This document shows, piece after piece, positions 7,140-13,918 of a stretch of DNA of 30,602 bases. The DNA is from Bacillota bacterium. Lineage in GTDB: Bacteria; Bacillota; Clostridia; Christensenellales; Aristaeellaceae. The stretch covers positions 1-30,602 of the forward strand of contig JAEYRW010000136.1 in the NCBI GenBank assembly GCA_023435435.1. The letters are read 5' to 3'. Each line of letters opens with the position of its first letter. The first letter of the stretch is position 1. The notes beneath the pieces were generated by a model. That model saw nothing but the letters and a program-made list of their open reading frames with translations, had not been told where the DNA came from and did not search any database. The position numbers and the translations under genes were made by a program.

Positions 7140-8430
7140 ATTGTTCGAGCGCCCGGATATGCCCGTCGCGCAGGAAAATAAGGCAGGTGGCGACGCCGAC
7201 AAATTCCAGGATCAGGAATAGGAGCGCCGCGCCGGAACCCTTCCCCGTGCCGAGCAGCCACACCAGCGCACCCGCGTCTCCCTGGCGCGCCATGAGGGGC
7301 TCAAACACGCGGTCCACCAGTGCGCCGCCCGCGAAGTAGCCCAACGGAATGGTAAAAAACTGGAGCGAGTTGCGGGCGGAAAACACGCGGCCCTGCATGT
7401 CGATGGGGATGTGATGCAGAAACAGTGCCTGCATGTTCGCGCCCATCACCGGCACCGCGCACCAGCCCAGCACCGCGGCAAGGCACCACACGGGCGTGCT
7501 TCTTCCCACCGCGAGCAGGATGTTTTCCGTGCTCATGGAGAAAAGGAGCGCGTAGAGAATCGCCCGGACGCGGCTCCTGGGCGCGGGCGCGGCCGAGGCG
7601 ACGATGCTTCCGGCGAGAGTCGCGAGGCCCGTAAATGTATTGACCAACCCCAGCGCCGTCTCGCCCCCGCCCGGCCGCGAAAGAAGCATGGCGGGCAGCG
7701 CCGCGTTGTAGACGGATGCGGTGAAATTAATCGCCGCCAGAAACAGGATGAGGTCGAGGATGCCCCTGTTCTTTTTCAGATACGAAAGTCCCGCACGCGC
7801 CGCGCGCAGCAGGGACTCACGCGCCGCATGGGAGTCGGGCGCGGCGGGAATCCGGATGAAGAGGCCAAGCGCGGCAAGGGCCACCGCGCAGGTAAGGAGG
7901 TCAAAGGCGAGCACGGCGTCCAGTCCCGCCAACGCGAAAAGCGCCGTTGCCAGGGCGGGCGTCAAAATCGTCACCAGGGAGCCCGAGAGGGACTGAAGCC
8001 CGCTCACACGCTGATAGTGCTCCTTCGGGACGAGCAGACTCACCGCCACGGTAGAGGCGGGATTCTGCACCGTGTTCAGAAGGCCGTTCAGGGCGTTGAG
8101 CACATATAGGTGCCAGATTTGGAGCAGGTCCGTCCGGATGAGGACGAACACCGCCACCGTGGTCAGCGCGGCGAGCGCGTCTGCCAAGAGCATGGTGCGC
8201 CGCTTGTCCCAGCGGTCGCTGAGCGCGCCGGCGAATATGCTCATGATTACATAGGGCGCGTAGGAACAGACGCTCAAAAGAGCCGTCACCAGCGCCGAGC
8301 CCTGCTGCTGATACGACCAGATGACCAGCGCAAACGAGGTCATGGCGCTGCCCAGCGCCGAAAAGGACTGTGTGAGCCACAGAACGAGAAAGACCCGCAG
8401 GTCGGAAAGCAATCCAAAGAAACGTTTCAT
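7138..8430 (-). CDS. MFS exporter, DHA3/MefA-like
   Basis: A 430-residue major facilitator with about twelve hydrophobic segments. The loop after the second segment has SDRWDKRRTMLLADAL, the conserved D-R-x-x-R/K-R MFS motif, and the region QNPASTVAVSLLVPKEHYQRVSGLQSL resembles the macrolide-efflux (Mef) and enterobactin-exporter branch. It probably pumps a drug or small hydrophobic compound out using the proton gradient; the substrate is unknown. The ATG at 8430 is preferred over an earlier in-frame one at 8466 because AAGGAG lies eight bases upstream and the protein then starts KRFFGLLSD as expected. The gene is monocistronic with its own promoter and an unusually long structured leader, suggesting induction at the RNA level. 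Confidence 0.9.
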   Translation of the reverse strand: MKRFFGLLSDLRVFLVLWLTQSFSALGSAMTSFALVIWSYQQQGSALVTALLSVCSYAPYVIMSIFAGALSDRWDKRRTMLLADALAALTTVAVFVLIRTDLLQIWHLYVLNALNGLLNTVQNPASTVAVSLLVPKEHYQRVSGLQSLSGSLVTILTPALATALFALAGLDAVLAFDLLTCAVALAALGLFIRIPAAPDSHAARESLLRAARAGLSYLKKNRGILDLILFLAAINFTASVYNAALPAMLLSRPGGGETALGLVNTFTGLATLAGSIVASAAPAPRSRVRAILYALLFSMSTENILLAVGRSTPVWCLAAVLGWCAVPVMGANMQALFLHHIPIDMQGRVFSARNSLQFFTIPLGYFAGGALVDRVFEPLMARQGDAGALVWLLGTGKGSGAALLFLILEFVGVATCLIFLRDGHIRALEQ

Positions 8431-8577
8431 AGACTTTGCTCCTTCTTTTATTGTAAAAAGACGCAAAGTCCGACGGACGAGGGTTCAAAATGCTCCATGC
8501 GGTTTCGTCCGGATCAGACCTTGCATGGAGCTTCATCCTCGCAGAGCAGCATCACCTTCACACCCTTTCCTTCCCTT
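8431..8577 (-). promoter_or_regulatory. Structured 5' leader of the MFS gene (possible attenuator)
   Basis: The predicted transcript has about 147 untranslated bases with several inverted repeats. In sense order: arm A GCTCCATGC (8531-8523) pairs with A' GCATGGAGC (8500-8492); arm B GGACGA (8510-8505) pairs with B' TCGTCC (8480-8475), interleaved with A/A' so both cannot form a simple nested fold; arm C GACTTTGC (8470-8463) pairs with C' GCAAAGTC (8439-8432), which occupies the spacer between the ribosome binding site and the ATG. This layout fits translation control or attenuation. The pairing is seen directly; the function is inferred. Confidence 0.5.
8514..8552 (-). CDS. Possible 12-residue leader peptide of the MFS gene
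   Basis: A short frame beginning ATG at 8552 and ending TGA at 8514 encodes MLLCEDEAPCKV. It starts about 25 bases after the predicted transcription start and follows a purine-rich GGAAAGGG tract. Its Ala-Pro-Cys codons are arm A of the leader hairpin, so a ribosome stalled there would free the partner arm. Mef-type exporters are known to be controlled by such leaders. The frame is short enough to be chance. Confidence 0.3.
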   Translation of the reverse strand: MLLCEDEAPCKV

Positions 8578-8583
8578 TTGCCA

Positions 8584-8612
8584 AGTGTACCACCCACGGT
8601 TTTGTGATGCAA
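8584..8612 (-). promoter_or_regulatory. Sigma-A promoter of the MFS gene
   Basis: On the minus strand TTGCAT (8607-8612) and TACACT (8584-8589) are 17 bases apart. The start site would be near 8577, defining the long leader. Confidence 0.65.
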
Positions 8613-8668
8613 GTAAAGATCGCGTTTCCGGCATACTATGCGCGTATCCTTCGAAAGGGGACGGGCAC

Positions 8669-9046
8669 ATGACGCAAAAAACGCTGGGATGGGTGTTGAT
8701 CGGCCTGATTGTTTTGCTTCTGGGCGGAACGCTGCTGGGGCAAAAGCTGCTCTTCGACGCCGGGGACAGGCATTTTACCGAAGAAATCGAGGGGGCCATG
8801 GAAAGGGCCGACGCGGGCGACTGGGCCGGGGCCGAACAGGCCTCGAACCGCGCAAACGAACTGTGGAATCAGGGAAATTTCCTCGTGGCGGTGAAGTACG
8901 CCGAATCGGACTACACGCTTTTGAACCTCGCGCTCACCCGCTTTCGCGCGGAGATTGCGCGAAAGGACGCCTCCGGCGCGCGCCGGGAGGGCGTCTCCTG
9001 CCTGTACCTGTTTGAAAACATCACGTCGCCCGCGCCGCAGCCCTAG
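8669..9046 (+). CDS. Small membrane-anchored DUF4363-like protein
   Basis: A 125-residue protein with one N-terminal membrane segment (residues about 7-24, WVLIGLIVLLLGGTLLG) followed by a helical, acidic extracytoplasmic or cytoplasmic domain with repeated Trp-x-x-A patterns (DWAGAEQASNRANELW). Size, topology and its place twelve bases ahead of a DUF421 gene fit the DUF4363 family, which commonly sits beside DUF421 genes in Firmicutes. The ATG at 8669 has AAAGGGGA upstream. Function is unknown; the pairing suggests it is a partner of the YetF-like protein. Confidence 0.75.
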   Translation: MTQKTLGWVLIGLIVLLLGGTLLGQKLLFDAGDRHFTEEIEGAMERADAGDWAGAEQASNRANELWNQGNFLVAVKYAESDYTLLNLALTRFRAEIARKDASGARREGVSCLYLFENITSPAPQP

Positions 9047-9057
9047 GAGGAAATGCA

Positions 9058-9753
9058 ATGGATATGCTTCTCGTGTACGCGCTTCGCTCGCTCATTCTGG
9101 TTCTGGGCATCTGGTTCGTGGACGTCATACTGGGCAAGAAATCGCTTCTCCAGATGACCGCCTTTGATCTGGGCATCCTCATGATCATCTCAAACGTGGT
9201 CTCACAGCCCCTGGTCAACAAGGACGTGTTCAAGACCACATTCGGCATCATCATCATCGCCCTGTTTGCCGTCCTCATCGCCCGCATGACGCTCTTGCGC
9301 AGGTTTTACCGGATGGACTTCTCCCCCGTGCTTCTGGTGGCGGGCGGCGTGATCCGCAAAGACGCGCTCAAAAAATGCCGGATGAACGCGTTTACGCTCA
9401 TGTCCATGCTGCGCGCCGCCGGTTACACGAAGCTTCAGGACGTCAACTTCGCGATCTTTGAGTCGGGCGGCGGCCTGTCGGTCTTTCCGCGCAACAGCGC
9501 CCGCCCCGCCACCGTCGAGGACATGGGGCTCAATCAGCCCGAGGAGGGACTCACCATGCCCGTGATCGTGGACGGACAGATCTTCCGCGACATGCTTGGC
9601 TACGCCAATGTCACCGAAAAATGGCTCAGGGACGAGCTCAAGCGCGCGTACAAGGCGGAACCCGGGGACGTGTTCTTCTGTGAAATCGACGACCAGAAGA
9701 CGCTTTATGTGAATCTCATGCGCGACGCCGCGCGCCCCGCGTCCGCGCCTTGA
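9058..9753 (+). CDS. YetF/YcaP-like DUF421 membrane protein
   Basis: A 231-residue protein with three N-terminal membrane segments (about residues 5-22, 34-52 and 60-78) and a soluble C-terminal part. The middle contains PVLLVAGGVIRKDALKKCRMN and LMSMLRAAGYTKLQDVNFAIFESGGGLSVFPR, the hallmark of DUF421 (YetF, YcaP, YkjA). The C-terminal half includes the second small domain with PVIVDGQI. Role unknown; spore germination or envelope functions have been suggested for some relatives. AGGAGG lies seven bases before the ATG. It forms a two-gene unit with the DUF4363-like gene. Confidence 0.9.
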   Translation: MDMLLVYALRSLILVLGIWFVDVILGKKSLLQMTAFDLGILMIISNVVSQPLVNKDVFKTTFGIIIIALFAVLIARMTLLRRFYRMDFSPVLLVAGGVIRKDALKKCRMNAFTLMSMLRAAGYTKLQDVNFAIFESGGGLSVFPRNSARPATVEDMGLNQPEEGLTMPVIVDGQIFRDMLGYANVTEKWLRDELKRAYKAEPGDVFFCEIDDQKTLYVNLMRDAARPASAP

Positions 9754-9806
9754 ATTTTCACATCGGTTACGCGAATCGAACACCCCGTTAAACACGCGGC
9801 GTGCGC

Positions 9807-9835
9807 TGGACATTTTTGCCGGGCGGCGATATACT
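9807..9835 (+). promoter_or_regulatory. Sigma-A promoter upstream of the ygiD-like gene
   Basis: TGGACA (9807-9812) and TATACT (9830-9835) are 17 bases apart. The start would be near 9842, about 58 bases before the ATG. Confidence 0.65.
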
Positions 9836-9899
9836 GTTTAGCGAAGGCAATCTGTTGTTATATCTTAACGGATACAATCGAGAATCGGGATGTGAACGC

Positions 9900-10682
9900 A
9901 TGCGCATGCCAGTGATCTTTATCGGGCACGGATCGCCCATGAACGCCATTGAGGAGAATTCCTTTTCACGCAGCTGGAAGGAGCTCGGCGCGCGGCTGCC
10001 AAAACCGGCGGCAATCCTTTCCGTCTCCGCGCACTGGTTTACGGATGGCACATTCGTGTCGGATTCCGCGCACCCCAAGACCATTTACGACATGTACGGA
10101 TTTCCGGACGCGCTCTACGAAATCGTGTACAACGCGCCGGGCGCGCCGGAAACCGCCCGCCGCGCGGCGGACCTTCTTGGGAAGAGCGGAGCATTCGACC
10201 AATCGTGGGGACTCGACCACGGGACGTGGAGCGTGCTACACAGAATGTACCGGGCGGCGGATGTGCCGGTTTTCCAGCTGAGCGTCGACCGGGGCGCATC
10301 CCTGCGCGCCCACTACGAGATGGGCAAACTCCTGAGGTCTCTGCGCGAGGAGGGCGTGCTCATTATGGGCAGCGGAAATGTCGTCCACAACCTCGCGCGC
10401 GTCAGCCAAAGCCATGCGGGCGGTTATCCGTGGGCGGAGGTTTTCGACGGATACATCAAGGAAAGCGTTCTGGGCGGCGACCACGAAAGGGCCGTCGATC
10501 CGCGCGGCGCTGGATCGTCCGCGCAGTTGGCCATTCCAACGCCGGATCACTACGCCCCGCTCCTTTACGTTCTCGGCGCCTCGGACCCGGCGGACGGCGT
10601 CACCGCGTTCAACGACGAATGCGTCATGGGTTCCCTTTCCATGACCAGCTATCTGTTTGAAGGCGGGAAAGGCGTGGAATAA
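9900..10682 (+). CDS. ygiD: YgiD-type extradiol dioxygenase (LigB family)
   Basis: A 260-residue cytoplasmic metalloenzyme of the LigB superfamily, closely matching E. coli YgiD, a 4,5-DOPA extradiol dioxygenase. The metal and active-site histidines are all present: GHGSPMN (His10), SAHW (His45), DHGTW (His107), NVVHNL (His163) and TPDHYAPLLY (His217), and the C-terminus has MGSLSM as in YgiD. The ATG at 9900 gives RMPVIFIGHGS, the family start; upstream codons are non-homologous. It opens catecholic rings with oxygen in known cases, which is odd in a strict anaerobe, so it may serve occasional oxygen or another reaction. It heads a plus-strand cluster with an isochorismatase-like hydrolase and a pirin. 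Confidence 0.9.
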   Translation: MRMPVIFIGHGSPMNAIEENSFSRSWKELGARLPKPAAILSVSAHWFTDGTFVSDSAHPKTIYDMYGFPDALYEIVYNAPGAPETARRAADLLGKSGAFDQSWGLDHGTWSVLHRMYRAADVPVFQLSVDRGASLRAHYEMGKLLRSLREEGVLIMGSGNVVHNLARVSQSHAGGYPWAEVFDGYIKESVLGGDHERAVDPRGAGSSAQLAIPTPDHYAPLLYVLGASDPADGVTAFNDECVMGSLSMTSYLFEGGKGVE

Positions 10683-10695
10683 GGAGGGGATGCGA

Positions 10696-11823
10696 ATGGA
10701 CTTTGCGCGGGAACTGGTGGATTTTCCGTCGGCGGTTCACAGGCTCATCTATTTCGCCGCGCGGGGACTGACGCCGCCCGAGAAGTCGCTTCCCGGCGTC
10801 GCGGACCCGGACATGCGCGCCTCCTGCGCGGCGTATCGCGGCTTTCTTCTGGACATGCTGTCCGACATGTACGACAATCCGGAGGCCTACCGCCTGCCGG
10901 TTCTGGAATTGGAAAGATTTCTGGACGGCCGCAAGCGCAACGACGTCAAGCAGAAGTTCCCCGCCCGAACGAAGGCCGTTCTGTCCCGAACGCGCAATGC
11001 CGTCCACGGATACATGCTCCTTCTGTGCATGCTGGGCCTTTCCGGGACGCCGCGCGGCGATGCCCTGACCGTTCCCGCGGAAGCGTTCCCAGCCATTGAA
11101 AAGCGCGTCAACGGGCCGACGAGCCCCATCCCCCTGGACGCGCGACTGGCGGCGCTCACGCGCGTCGGCTTTCTCAAAACGGGCGACGGGTTCCGCGCGC
11201 AGGCCCGTCCGAATCTGTTCCCGGCCCTGTGTGCGCTGGCAAAGAAAACGGGCGGAAAGCTCAGCGGCTTTGAATTCTTCGCGTTCTGCAACGCTGAATT
11301 CCGCGCGCTCGGGGCAAAGTACAGGCCCACGCCGGAGGATTACTTTTCGCCCCTCGTCCGGGAACGCCGCGCCGCGGCGGCGACCCTCGACGACATCGCC
11401 GCAAAGAACGGATTGCACAGCGTCATCAGCACCTTCTGGAAAGCGGACTACAAGTACAGGGGCGCGCAGGCCTTCTGCGTCAACAGCTTCGAAGGCGAGC
11501 TTGACATCCGCGTGACGGAGACCTACAACTGGGACGACCCCGCGCTCATCAACGACCGGCTGGCGAAGGAATCTCCCGCGTTTCAAAGGGACGCGCTGCG
11601 CCACGTCTGGCGCTGCGACGCCTGCGCCACCACCCATCTGGGCCGATTCGTCACCGTGCTCGGCAAAAGACAGCGCGTGTGCGGCGGCGGCGTCATCGGG
11701 TTTCGGTGGCGCAATCCCACCCCCGAAGACATTCGGGTCATCGAGCGGCTCATCGAACTGCGTTGCGAAATCATCGACGAGGCAAAGAAAAAAGGAACTC
11801 TGCAGGCTGAAACCGAAGCCTGA
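10696..11823 (+). CDS. Hypothetical protein with C-terminal CxxC motif
   Basis: 375 residues, not recognised. The N-terminal part is helical and soluble with no signal peptide or membrane segment. The C-terminal part contains WRCDAC (Cys307, Cys310) and VCGGG (Cys329), which could form part of a zinc ribbon, then an acidic/basic helix (PEDIRVIERLIELRCEII). The ATG at 10696 is chosen because GGAGG lies eight bases upstream; an ATG two codons earlier is too close to it. It starts 13 bases after ygiD and precedes the isochorismatase-family gene, so it probably shares their transcript. I cannot assign a function; residues 260-290 (FWKADYKYRGAQAFCVNSF) look conserved in character and would be a good search query. 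Confidence 0.75.
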   Translation: MDFARELVDFPSAVHRLIYFAARGLTPPEKSLPGVADPDMRASCAAYRGFLLDMLSDMYDNPEAYRLPVLELERFLDGRKRNDVKQKFPARTKAVLSRTRNAVHGYMLLLCMLGLSGTPRGDALTVPAEAFPAIEKRVNGPTSPIPLDARLAALTRVGFLKTGDGFRAQARPNLFPALCALAKKTGGKLSGFEFFAFCNAEFRALGAKYRPTPEDYFSPLVRERRAAAATLDDIAAKNGLHSVISTFWKADYKYRGAQAFCVNSFEGELDIRVTETYNWDDPALINDRLAKESPAFQRDALRHVWRCDACATTHLGRFVTVLGKRQRVCGGGVIGFRWRNPTPEDIRVIERLIELRCEIIDEAKKKGTLQAETEA

Positions 11824-11878
11824 AGCATCTGATCACAGAATGACCGGTGCCGCCACAGGCGGCGAAATGGAGGCTTTC

Positions 11879-12409
11879 ATGAAAACGGCGCTTTTGATCG
11901 TCGACGTGCAGAAGGGTCTGATCGACGAGCATCCCTACGACGAGAAGAACTTTCTGGAGAGACTCAAAAAACTCATCGGCGCGGCGCGGGACGGCGGCAT
12001 CGACGTCATTTACGTGCGCCACGAGGAGGGCAAGGGAGGCCCGCTGCACGAAGGCGAACCGGGCTTCGAAATCCATTCCGCCGTCGCGCCGCGGACCGGC
12101 GAAATGGTATTCACAAAGCGCTACCCGAGCTCGTTCAAGGAGACGGATCTGGCGAAATACCTTGACGCCCGGGGCATCGAGCGGCTCGTGCTCGCGGGCA
12201 TGCAAACAGAGCACTGCATCGACGCAACATGCAAGGCAGCGTTTGAACGCGGTTACAACGTGGTCATTCCCAAGGATGGTACGACGACGTACGACAACCC
12301 GTTTGTTTCGGGCGAAAACCTGATCAAATTCTACGAAAGCATGATCTGGAATCACAGCTGCGCGCGCGTCCTGCCCCTCGCGGACGCCATCGACGCACTT
12401 GAGAGGTAA
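11879..12409 (+). CDS. Isochorismatase-family cysteine hydrolase
   Basis: A 176-residue cytoplasmic hydrolase of the isochorismatase/nicotinamidase fold. The catalytic triad is complete: Asp9 in LIVDVQ, Lys80 in VFTKRYPSSF, and Cys113 in GMQTEHCIDAT, the last preceded by the cis-peptide-type AGMQT segment. Family members hydrolyse nicotinamide, isochorismate, N-carbamoyl groups or related amides; the substrate here is open. The ATG at 11879 follows TGGAGG by six bases; an earlier ATG at 11840 would add 13 weakly coding residues. The pirin gene follows after three bases, so the two are likely co-translated. Confidence 0.92.
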   Translation: MKTALLIVDVQKGLIDEHPYDEKNFLERLKKLIGAARDGGIDVIYVRHEEGKGGPLHEGEPGFEIHSAVAPRTGEMVFTKRYPSSFKETDLAKYLDARGIERLVLAGMQTEHCIDATCKAAFERGYNVVIPKDGTTTYDNPFVSGENLIKFYESMIWNHSCARVLPLADAIDALER

Positions 12410-12412
12410 CCC

Positions 12413-13249
12413 ATGAAGCGGCGCGATGTGGTCCGCACAGTGCGCGGACAGAGAGCGTTGGACGGTGCGGGCGTGCATCTCACGCGCGTGCTCGCGGGAA
12501 GCGACGTGTACGACTTCGATCCCTTTCTGATGCTGGACTCCTTTGACTCCACCGACCCCGCGGACTATGTGGCGGGCTTCCCCACCCATCCGCACAGGGG
12601 CATTGAGACCATTACCTACCTCATCGACGGGCGGATCGAGCACGAGGACAGCCTCGGAAACGGCGGCGCGATCCTGCCCGGCGAGAGCCAGTGGATGACC
12701 GCCGGCAGCGGCATATTGCATCAGGAGATGCCCAAGCCCTCCGAACGGATGCTGGGCTTCCAGCTTTGGCTGAACCTCCCCCGGGCGGATAAAATGACAG
12801 AACCCGCCTACCTCGCCATCACGGGCAGCCAAATCCCCGTCCGGCGGGAGGATGGCGCGGAAATCCGCGTGATCTCCGGCGCGTTCGGCGATGCGCGTGG
12901 CGTGCGGCCCCGACACATTTTCGCGACGATCCTCGACATTTCCCTCTCTCCCGGCGCGCGCCTCCGCGTTCCGACGGAGCCGGACGAGACGGCGTTCGTG
13001 TTTTCCATCCTCGGCGGCGTCCGGGTCTGCGGAAGCGTCGTGGCGGAAAAGACCGCGGTTCTCTTCGGCCCGGGCGACTTTGCTGATCTGGAGGCCACGG
13101 CCCGGGAAGGCGCGCGGGTGATCTTCTTTTCGGGGCGGCCCCTGCGCGAGCCCATTGCGTGGGGCGGGCCCATCGTCATGAACACGGACGCGGAGCTTCA
13201 GCTGGCATTCGACGAGTTGCGGCGCGGTGTTTTCATTAAAACCCATTAG
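12413..13249 (+). CDS. Pirin-family bicupin
   Basis: A 278-residue two-cupin protein of the pirin family. The metal site of the N-terminal cupin is intact: His59 and His61 in FPTHPHRGIET, His103 and Glu105 in ILHQEMP. Bacterial pirins such as YhhW can act as quercetin 2,3-dioxygenases, others affect metabolic enzymes; the sequence cannot decide. It starts three bases after the isochorismatase-like gene with AGAGG at the end of that gene as ribosome binding site. Placed with a LigB-type dioxygenase and ahead of an FMN reductase, it fits a group handling aromatic or quinone compounds. Confidence 0.93.
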   Translation: MKRRDVVRTVRGQRALDGAGVHLTRVLAGSDVYDFDPFLMLDSFDSTDPADYVAGFPTHPHRGIETITYLIDGRIEHEDSLGNGGAILPGESQWMTAGSGILHQEMPKPSERMLGFQLWLNLPRADKMTEPAYLAITGSQIPVRREDGAEIRVISGAFGDARGVRPRHIFATILDISLSPGARLRVPTEPDETAFVFSILGGVRVCGSVVAEKTAVLFGPGDFADLEATAREGARVIFFSGRPLREPIAWGGPIVMNTDAELQLAFDELRRGVFIKTH

Positions 13250-13260
13250 GGGTATATAAT
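13232..13260 (+). promoter_or_regulatory. Promoter of the FMN reductase gene
   Basis: A perfect TATAAT (13255-13260) is preceded at 17 bases by TTCATT (13232-13237), a weak -35 lying over the end of the pirin gene. It would start a transcript near 13267, 26 bases before the ATG. Confidence 0.55.
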
Positions 13261-13292
13261 AAGGGCAAACCCCGAGAAACGGAGATGAAAAC

Positions 13293-13847
13293 ATGAAAAA
13301 AAAGATATTGGCCATCGTCGGATCGTTGCGCACAAATTCATTCAACGGCCAGGTGGCATCCGCCGCGCAAAAACACATCGGCGACCGCGCGGACTTCCGG
13401 ATTTTGGACTGGTCGGACGTGCCCCTCATGAATCAGGACATTGAATTCCCCGCGCCGGAGGCGGTGAAGCGGGCGCGCGACGCGGTGAAGGCCGCGGACG
13501 GCGTCTGGTTCTTCACCCCGGAATACAACCACGCGGTGCCGGGCCCCCTCAAGAACCTCGTCGACTGGCTCTCCCGCCCCATCAGCAAGACGGAGGACGA
13601 CGTGCTGGGCGGAAAGCCCGCGACGGTGAGCGGCATCGGGGCAGGCCCCTATGGCGCCATCCGCGCGGTAGACGACCTCGCGGCGCTCGTCAACTATCTG
13701 GACATGGACGTGATGAACCAGCCGCGCACCGCGATCCCCAACGCGTTCGGCATCGCGGACGAAACCGGAAAGCTGAACCTGGGCGCAAGCGGGAAATTCC
13801 TCGCGGAGCAGGCGGACGCGTTCGTCGCATTTCTGGAAGCAAAATAA
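13293..13847 (+). CDS. NADPH-dependent FMN reductase family protein
   Basis: A 184-residue flavodoxin-fold reductase. GSLRTNSFN at 10-18 is the FMN phosphate loop of the NADPH:FMN/quinone reductase (ChrR/YieF/AzoR-like) family and TPEYNHAVPGPLKNLVDWLSR (75-95) its second signature. Such enzymes reduce FMN, quinones, azo dyes or chromate in the cytoplasm, usually to avoid semiquinone formation. GGAG lies eight to nine bases before the ATG. The gene has its own likely promoter and is closed by a strong terminator, so it can be expressed apart from the preceding cluster. Confidence 0.93.
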   Translation: MKKKILAIVGSLRTNSFNGQVASAAQKHIGDRADFRILDWSDVPLMNQDIEFPAPEAVKRARDAVKAADGVWFFTPEYNHAVPGPLKNLVDWLSRPISKTEDDVLGGKPATVSGIGAGPYGAIRAVDDLAALVNYLDMDVMNQPRTAIPNAFGIADETGKLNLGASGKFLAEQADAFVAFLEAK

Positions 13848-13854
13848 AAGATGC

Positions 13855-13886
13855 AAAACGGTGGGCGGAAACGCCCACCGTTTTTT
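13855..13886. terminator. Bidirectional intrinsic terminator
   Basis: A perfect 13-base stem (13855-13867 with 13872-13884) closes on a GAAA tetraloop and is followed by six T's on the plus strand. On the minus strand the hairpin is followed by TTTT and, after a few bases, another TTTT, so it can also end asnB transcripts arriving from the other side. Confidence 0.95.
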
Positions 13887-13918
13887 CGGAAAACAAAATG
13901 AGCGGCGGGTGACCAGCG

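Noticed and set aside
11771..13429. 552-codon open frame on the minus strand opposite the hydrolase and pirin genes
   Set aside because: Shadow of two well-supported plus-strand genes with intact catalytic residues and ribosome binding sites.
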